This document shows positions 59,426-64,000 of a DNA stretch of 64,000 nt, piece by piece. A model generated the notes under the pieces. The model saw only the letters and a list, made by a program, of their open reading frames with translations. It searched no databases and was not told where the DNA came from. Both the position numbers and the translations under genes were made by a program. Within the stretch, counting starts at the first letter, position 1, and every line of letters starts with the position of its first letter. Origin of the DNA: KBS-83 sp051025295 (GTDB taxonomy: Bacteria; Acidobacteriota; Terriglobia; Terriglobales; Acidobacteriaceae); the NCBI GenBank assembly GCA_051025295.1, contig JBMGJV010000002.1. One strand, written 5' to 3'.

Positions 59426-59887
59426 CTACCCCACCTGCAGCTCTCGCCCTGCCCACCCCCCGTTCGCGCTCTTCCGATCCGGTTCCCGCTCACGGCGCAG
59501 CATCAGCAGCGCGTCGATCAGCGGCTCTGGCCCGCGGAGTGAACTCACCAGCGACAGGTCGCTGGCCGTCGGAATCTCTTCGTGGCACAGCAAAACGATC
59601 CGGCTGCCCGGCCACCGTCGCCTCGCGATCCTCATGGCTTGCTCGTGTTCAGCGTCTGGGAAGTCGTGGCAGATCACCACGGCGGTCGGCTTCGGCTCCA
59701 GCGGAATCAGTTCCAGGTCCAGGATGCCGTGTGCCAGCCGCGCCTCGAAGCCCGACACGTGGAGCACCAGTCGCCGTGTGTCCAGCAGTGCCGGATCGCG
59801 TCCAACAAGAAGAACCGGCAATCTTGCCCTCACTGCTGCTGTGGAGTCTGGGGCGCCGAACCGAAAGCTTAGGGTTTCCTCTTCCAT
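59426..59887 (-). CDS. degenerate receiver-domain-like protein
   Basis: This 153-residue protein has an alternating beta/alpha pattern like a response-regulator receiver: LPVLLVGRDPALLDTRRLVL, PKPTAVVICHDFPDAEHEQAM and SRIVLLCHEEIPTASDL. A candidate phosphoacceptor Asp lies in CHDFPDAE, but the surrounding acidic triad and the usual conserved Lys are not clear, so it is probably a degenerate receiver. No output domain is present. ATG 59887 has GGGAG upstream and overlaps the ATG of the divergent small gene by two bases. Confidence 0.65.
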   Translation of the reverse strand: MEEETLSFRFGAPDSTAAVRARLPVLLVGRDPALLDTRRLVLHVSGFEARLAHGILDLELIPLEPKPTAVVICHDFPDAEHEQAMRIARRRWPGSRIVLLCHEEIPTASDLSLVSSLRGPEPLIDALLMLRREREPDRKSANGGWAGRELQVG

Positions 59888-60080
59888 GAACACTCCCATC
59901 CTGCAGCGATGTGAAGCACTCTTGAACCTGATCTACCTCGCTGAGGCCCAGGCAGCCCATCCCGAGCGGGTGACCGAGTACATGAAGCAGGCTCGGCTCC
60001 ATCTCGAGGAGATCATCCGGCTCGAGCAGCTGGGCAAGGGTCCCGTCCCTTCCCCCAAATCCCCTGAACGCTCGTTGTGA
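59886..60080 (+). CDS. small protein of unknown family, paralog 1
   Basis: This 64-residue protein starts MNTPILQRCEALLNLIYLAE, then VTEYMKQARLHLEEIIRLEQ, and ends in a Pro/Ser-rich tail. It looks helical with amphipathic segments. It aligns along most of its length with the gene at 60252-60473, which supports both as real genes. No known domain. Its ATG overlaps the divergent start at 59887 and it has only a weak ribosome site. The 171 bases to its paralog hold a TA-rich stretch with no named feature. Confidence 0.7.
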   Translation: MNTPILQRCEALLNLIYLAEAQAAHPERVTEYMKQARLHLEEIIRLEQLGKGPVPSPKSPERSL

Positions 60081-60251
60081 CGACAAGTTTTACCACAATA
60101 GACGAAGATCGAGATACGCGAAAATCGGCGTAAGTCATCGCAGCGGATAACAAAGAGGTTAACCATCGAAATCCTAGTTCATCCACCGCCCGGGAATAAA
60201 ATACTCTCTGTTTGCACCCAACTGTAAATATTTCGAGATCGATTTCCCGTT

Positions 60252-60473
60252 ATGAACACGCGTATCATTCTGCGGTGCGAAGCACTCATCAGCCTCGTTT
60301 ATCTCACCCAGGCCCAAGCCAGAAACCCCGACCGGGTGCTCGAATACATGAAGGAGGCCCACACCCACATCCGCGAGATGATGCGCATCGAGCTGCAACG
60401 CGACGACTCGGCCAGGGACCTTGCACCGCCGTCGGCGGTTGTGGATCGACTGCCCCCTGCCCCGAACTCCTGA
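60252..60473 (+). CDS. small protein of unknown family, paralog 2
   Basis: This 73-residue protein starts MNTRIILRCEALISLVYLTQ, then VLEYMKEAHTHIREMMRIEL. It shares MNT-x-I-x-x-RCEAL, Y-L-x-x-AQA, RVxEYMKxA and H-x-x-E with paralog 1. The tail is acidic then Pro-rich and ends within a degenerate GGGATCA-type repeat region at about 60470-60520. No signal peptide or known domain. The tandem pair is likely a conserved lineage-specific family. Confidence 0.7.
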   Translation: MNTRIILRCEALISLVYLTQAQARNPDRVLEYMKEAHTHIREMMRIELQRDDSARDLAPPSAVVDRLPPAPNS

Positions 60474-60529
60474 TCCCCACTGTCCGGTCTCTGATCCCTG
60501 CTTCCCTCATCCCTGCTGCCCCGAAAGCC

Positions 60530-60913
60530 TCACCGCGCCGCCTCCGCCGCGATCGCCTCCACGGCTTTTAGCTTCTCCGCCAGCGCCGCCTCCATCCCGT
60601 GCCGCGCCAGCAGCGACTCCGGCCGCTCAAACTCCACCCGCACTTGCCCGACCGCATCCTCGCGCACCAGCAGCTTCAGCGGCAGATCGATCGCGATCCC
60701 CGGCTCCGCCAGCATCAGAGGCGTGCCTGCCTTCGGATTGCCAAACACGATCACCTTTGTGTTCGGCATCGTCAGCCCCGCACCCGCCGCCGCTCCGCTG
60801 TGATCGATCAGGCAGAACTCCGCAATCTGCTTCGCCGCCAGCACCGCCCGTACCCGCGCTATCGTCTCCTCGACCGAGTGCGCACTCACCAGACTCACCA
60901 GCCGCTCCGCCAT
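60530..60913 (-). CDS. DUF302-domain protein
   Basis: This 127-residue protein matches DUF302: FCLIDHSGAAAGAGLTMPNTKVIVFGNPKAGTPLM at about 37-71, then LPLKLLVREDAVGQVRVEFERPESLLARHG. The domain has unknown function and is found alone or with membrane or redox proteins. GAGGTGAG lies just before ATG 60913; an in-frame start 60 bases upstream is less likely. It is alone, with 210 bases to the SDR gene upstream, in which I see no clear element. Confidence 0.85.
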   Translation of the reverse strand: MAERLVSLVSAHSVEETIARVRAVLAAKQIAEFCLIDHSGAAAGAGLTMPNTKVIVFGNPKAGTPLMLAEPGIAIDLPLKLLVREDAVGQVRVEFERPESLLARHGMEAALAEKLKAVEAIAAEAAR

Positions 60914-61123
60914 CGCGCTCACCTCAGTCCTCCCGCGCAGTCTGCGCGCGTGCCGCTTGCAACGCAACCGCAAACAGCACAGCGGCGAGGATCACTGATC
61001 CCCGCCGCCGCAACACAAATCCAACATTGATAGATCAGCCGGTGTGACCAGCATCACTCCACCGGAGCGACCATCGCGGCCGACTCAACGAAACGCACGC
61101 GCGTCCGCCCGTGCGGCCGGCAC

Positions 61124-61879
61124 CTAGCGGCTGGCGGCCATCGCGTCGTTGAACTGCGTGAAGAACTCGTCATACTTGCCGCCGCGCTCTGCATTCCGCA
61201 ACGGCAACACCCGCTCCACCAGGATCTCCTTCGGCGTCGGCTGCGTTTCGAGGATGCGCATCACCTCTGCGATGAAATCTTTCAGCGGCATCGCCCGCGG
61301 ATCGTTCGCGCCATTCATCAGGTCCGTCTGCACATACGGCGGCGCCAGCTCCAGCACCTCCACCGACGTCTTCTTTAACTGGTAGCGCAGCGATTCGGTG
61401 TACGAGTGCAACGCCGCCTTCGTCGCGCAGTACGTCGCCGTCGGCGCCAGCGGCACAAACGCCAGCCCCGAAGTCACGTTGATGATCGTGGCCGATGGCT
61501 GCTTTTGGAGGTGCGGCAGCAGCGCCGCCGTCAGCCGGATCGGCCCCAGCAGGTTCGTCGTCACCGTCGCCTCCGCATCCTCCACCTTGTGCTCAAGCAG
61601 GTTCTCCGCCCGCATGATGCCCGCGTTGTTCACCAGCACATTCAACGCTGGAAAGTCCTTCACCAGCCGCTCCGCAAACGCGCGCACCGTTTCGGCGCTC
61701 TGCACATCCAGCTCCACTGCATGCATACCCGGCGTCGCCTTCACCGTCTCGTCAAGCGCGCTCTTGCGCCGCCCGGCGACGATCACCGTGTTGCCCTTCT
61801 TCGCCAGCGCCTCAGCCAGGCCGCGCCCAATGCCCGTACCGCCACCCGTCACCAGGATCGTGTTTCCCGTCAGCTTCAT
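61124..61879 (-). CDS. short-chain dehydrogenase/reductase
   Basis: This 251-residue NAD(P)-dependent enzyme has the SDR Rossmann motif TGGGTGIGRGLAEAL, NNAG in VLVNNAGIMRAENLL, and the catalytic Ser-Tyr-Lys set in INVTSG and YCATKAALHSYTESLRY. The DltE-like subgroup matches (LEHKVEDAEATVTTNLLGPIRLT). It is divergent from an HxlR regulator with 114 bases between starts, suggesting that the regulator controls it. Substrate unknown; electrophile or quinone stress is typical for such pairs. Confidence 0.9.
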   Translation of the reverse strand: MKLTGNTILVTGGGTGIGRGLAEALAKKGNTVIVAGRRKSALDETVKATPGMHAVELDVQSAETVRAFAERLVKDFPALNVLVNNAGIMRAENLLEHKVEDAEATVTTNLLGPIRLTAALLPHLQKQPSATIINVTSGLAFVPLAPTATYCATKAALHSYTESLRYQLKKTSVEVLELAPPYVQTDLMNGANDPRAMPLKDFIAEVMRILETQPTPKEILVERVLPLRNAERGGKYDEFFTQFNDAMAASR

Positions 61880-61949
61880 TCGTTCTCCTTGCCGCGCTTG
61901 TCCGCGGCCACTATTCGCAGCCTATGCGCCTCGCTTACCATTGGGAAGA

Positions 61950-61978
61950 AGGCACCTGAAATATCTATAGGCACCCGA
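61950..61978. promoter_or_regulatory. candidate HxlR operator, direct repeat
   Basis: AGGCACCTGA (61950-61959) and AGGCACCCGA (61969-61978) repeat with a 19-base period between the divergent SDR and HxlR genes. HxlR proteins bind as dimers upstream of their own genes, so the position fits; the assignment is by location only. Confidence 0.4.
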
Positions 61979-61993
61979 AAGAGAGTGTCCCCC

Positions 61994-62443
61994 ATGCAGA
62001 CCACGCCCCCTCGCCAGAACGATCCTTCCGTCGCTTGTTCCGATGCAATGTACGCGGAGGTCGACCCCCGCGTCGAAGCCCTCGTGCGCGAGATCATCGA
62101 GCGCGTCGCCGACAAATGGACCATGCTCATCCTTGAGTCGCTCGAAGAGCACGGCTGCCTGCGCTTCACGCGCCTCGCCGAGGTCGTCGGCGACATCAGT
62201 CAGAAGATGCTCACGAAAACCGTCCGCCAGATGGAGCGCGATGGACTCGTCAAACGCACCGTCTATCCCGTCATCCCGCCGCGCGTCGAATACGAACTCA
62301 CCCCGCTCGGCCGCAGCCTCGGCGCAGCCTTCTGCGGCGTCTGGACATGGGCCGAAGCCCATCGTGACGAGATCGCCCGCGCCCGCGAGGCCTTCGCCAA
62401 CCAGCACGCCAGCCCTGCCGTCCTTAACGGAAGTGCGGCCTGA
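61994..62443 (+). CDS. HxlR-family transcriptional regulator
   Basis: This 149-residue protein has the HxlR/MarR-like winged helix: IIERVADKWTMLILESLEEHGCLRFTRLAEVVGDISQKMLTKTVRQMERDGLVKRTVYPVIPPRVEYELTPLGRSL. The invariant KWT, FxxL and P-x-x-V-E-Y-x-L-T-x-x-G patterns are present. Cysteines at CSDAM and HGCLRF may sense oxidants or electrophiles, as in YodB-type members. It is divergent from the SDR, its probable target. Confidence 0.92.
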   Translation: MQTTPPRQNDPSVACSDAMYAEVDPRVEALVREIIERVADKWTMLILESLEEHGCLRFTRLAEVVGDISQKMLTKTVRQMERDGLVKRTVYPVIPPRVEYELTPLGRSLGAAFCGVWTWAEAHRDEIARAREAFANQHASPAVLNGSAA

Positions 62444-62509
62444 CCAGCTTCGCGGCCCTTCCATTCGTATTCGTATCTGAGAGCCAGACATATCACTGAC
62501 ACGCGATCT

Positions 62510-62550
62510 CGGCAAAAAGAAAACCCCATCCGTTGGAACAGGATGGGGTT
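62510..62550 (-). terminator. terminator for the phosphoesterase gene
   Basis: AACCCCATCC (62522-62531) pairs with GGATGGGGTT (62541-62550) with a nine-base loop. On the minus strand it is followed by TTCTTTTTGCC. It lies 36 bases after the stop of the minus-strand gene. Confidence 0.88.
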
Positions 62551-62585
62551 CGCGGTAGTCTTTCGGGCTTCCGCCCTCGTCGCCG

Positions 62586-64000
62586 CTACTGAACCGTGTA
62601 CGTCGTGCTCGCCTTGTGCATCAGGTTGAAGTTGCCATCCAGGTCCGTCACGGTCAGAGTGTGCGTGCCCGGCGTCAGCGAGAAGTACTGGTTCACATCG
62701 GCCCCGCTGTACCAGCCCAGCTTCACGCCGTTGTCCCACACCTGCATCTGGCTGATCGGTGCGCCTTCATTCGCATGCGCCACGATGTGCACCGTCCCGC
62801 TGATCGCCTCTCCCGACGTTGGCGACAGCACCTGCACACCGTTCACCAGCGTCTGCACCGTGTAGTTCACTGACGACGAACGAATCACGCGATAGTTTGT
62901 GTCCAGGTCGACCACCGTCGTCGTGTGCACGCCCGCCCCCAGTGTGTACGTCGCATCGATCTGCGCACCGTACACACCCAGCTTCATGCCGTTGTCCCAC
63001 ACCTGCGTCTGGCTCACCGGCTGGCTCTCGGACGCGGATGCAAGCAACCGCACCGCGCCCGAAATCGTCGCCCCGTTGCCAGGACTCGCAATCGTCACGC
63101 CATTCGGCATGCTGCTCGACGATGAGCTCGTCGTGAAGAAGTCTGCCATCGGCGCAGCCGTCTGCGCTGCTCCCGGACAGGTCGTCAGCCCCATCGCCAC
63201 GCACACCGTCTTCAACACGCTCTCGTTGCGATACGTCACTGTCGACTGGTAGTGCGGCTTCACCTGCGGCCCGATCACCAGCGTCGCCGTGCGCCCACCG
63301 CAGCCCTGCGACACGCTCGCGGAGCAGCGATTGTCCGTGTACAGCGTCCCCTCGTCCCACACGATGAACAGAATGCCGTCGCCACCCGGCTGAAACTCCG
63401 GCCGGCTCAGGATCGCCGGCACATTTCCCTGCAACCACTGGTCGGCCACCGCCAGCGTTCCGTTGTGCGCATCCTCATCCGAGTCCGGCGTGATGTACGC
63501 ATAGTTCGCCATGTGGCCCTGCGCAAAATCCGTCGCCATCTGCGCGAATGGAACACTGTTCGTGTCCTGCCCCGTCCCCGGGCACACATCCGAGAAATCG
63601 ATCAGCGGATTGTGCCGCCGGTAGTAGCTGTTGTTCACCCCGCCGTAGACCCCGGCGAAGCCCGCATACGGCAGATTCTCCTGGTACGACCGCCACGTGT
63701 ACCCCTGCTTCAACAGCTCCCGCACAATATTGTCACCCGTGTGGTTGCATGAGCTTGTGTCGTTGTTCGTCTCCGTGGGCGCGCCCGCTACCAGCCACAT
63801 CAGCGCCGGCAGCGAACTATGCTGATTGGCATAGAACTGCGTCGCCAGCCCATACTGCCCAGCCAACTGGTTGTAATACGGCATCGACGCGTTCCCGATT
63901 ACGTCCTCAAAGCTGTGGTTCTCTTCGGTGATCATCCACACATGCGACGACCGGGGCACGCTCTGCGCACTGGCAATACCGGAAGTAAGCAACAAAAAAA
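62586..64000 (-). CDS. exported phosphoesterase-family protein with Ig-like repeats, 5' end cut
   Basis: At least 471 residues are visible; the frame continues past the right edge. The visible N-terminus, LLLTSGIASAQS, is the end of a signal peptide. The core (about 20-290) matches the phosphoesterase/AcpA-like superfamily: WMITEENHSFEDVIG, DSDEDAHNGTLAVADQWL, GGDGILFIVWDEG and TATLVIGPQVKPHYQS. Two repeats follow, each with VWDNG-x-KLG and a DLD element, separated by a Ser-rich linker; they look like Ig-type modules. It probably hydrolyses phosphoesters outside the cell; the substrate is unknown. Confidence 0.85.
   Translation of the reverse strand, partial: FLLLTSGIASAQSVPRSSHVWMITEENHSFEDVIGNASMPYYNQLAGQYGLATQFYANQHSSLPALMWLVAGAPTETNNDTSSCNHTGDNIVRELLKQGYTWRSYQENLPYAGFAGVYGGVNNSYYRRHNPLIDFSDVCPGTGQDTNSVPFAQMATDFAQGHMANYAYITPDSDEDAHNGTLAVADQWLQGNVPAILSRPEFQPGGDGILFIVWDEGTLYTDNRCSASVSQGCGGRTATLVIGPQVKPHYQSTVTYRNESVLKTVCVAMGLTTCPGAAQTAAPMADFFTTSSSSSSMPNGVTIASPGNGATISGAVRLLASASESQPVSQTQVWDNGMKLGVYGAQIDATYTLGAGVHTTTVVDLDTNYRVIRSSSVNYTVQTLVNGVQVLSPTSGEAISGTVHIVAHANEGAPISQMQVWDNGVKLGWYSGADVNQYFSLTPGTHTLTVTDLDGNFNLMHKASTTYTVQ

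Noticed and set aside
1..64000. A transposase, integrase or phage gene to explain the cob insertion
   Set aside because: None of the open frames that I could read carries a DDE, serine or tyrosine recombinase pattern.

Overview
The window looks like a chromosomal segment of a GC-rich soil bacterium, most likely an acidobacterium of the Terriglobus/Granulicella type. That placement is inference, from the high GC content, a winged-helix/TolB-propeller regulator (a fusion very common in that phylum), an omega-like RNA polymerase subunit of that style, and many dispersed short repeats. No rRNA, tRNA, CRISPR array, insertion sequence or prophage was recognised. Coding density is high and most genes are on the minus strand.

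Layout. 0-12 kb: housekeeping genes (iscX, yraN, a CPA1 antiporter, an M24 peptidase, peptide deformylase, a GNAT protein, an ArnT-type glycosyltransferase, msrA, rluB, scpB) with several very small membrane-protein genes. 12-15.5 kb: a putative muramidase-like lipoprotein, an arsenic module (arsR divergent from arsM-arsC) and a methyltransferase. 15.6-36.5 kb: a nearly complete aerobic cobalamin cluster, all on the minus strand. It reads, in transcription order, cobO, cobQ, cbiB/cobD, cobC, then a cobalamin riboswitch, then cobG, cobH, cobIJ, cobL, cobE, cobM, cobK, cobF, a P-loop/cobA fusion, cobB, a ferredoxin/cobN fusion and a chlI-chlD fusion. Most neighbours overlap by 1-4 bases (ATGA or GTGA), so translation is probably coupled. 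The cluster covers uroporphyrinogen III to adenosylcobinamide phosphate. Nucleotide-loop genes (cobP/cobU, cobS, cobT) and cobR are not in the window.

36.8-45 kb: scpA, trpS, a site-2 protease, an acyltransferase, trpD, sucCD and ndk. scpA and scpB, usually neighbours, are separated here by the cobalamin and arsenic region, which suggests insertion or rearrangement. 45-50.6 kb: a beta-barrel protein, tatA, a b-type cytochrome with a Tat-exported molybdopterin oxidoreductase, an O-methyltransferase-like protein and a secreted zincin-like protein. 50.8-64 kb: the winged-helix/TolB regulator, an NAD(P)-binding protein, purD, hsp20 behind an HspR-type inverted repeat, clpB, an omega-like gene with an apparent CTG start, a degenerate receiver protein, two tandem paralogous small proteins of unknown function, a DUF302 protein, a divergent SDR/HxlR pair, and a phosphoesterase cut by the right edge.

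Intergenic space carries at least three short repeat families: heptamers based on GAAGCTA, heptamers based on GGGATCA/GGGGTCA, and a palindromic element around GTGCCCCATCC. Some copies run into the 3' ends of genes and are translated as odd C-terminal tails.
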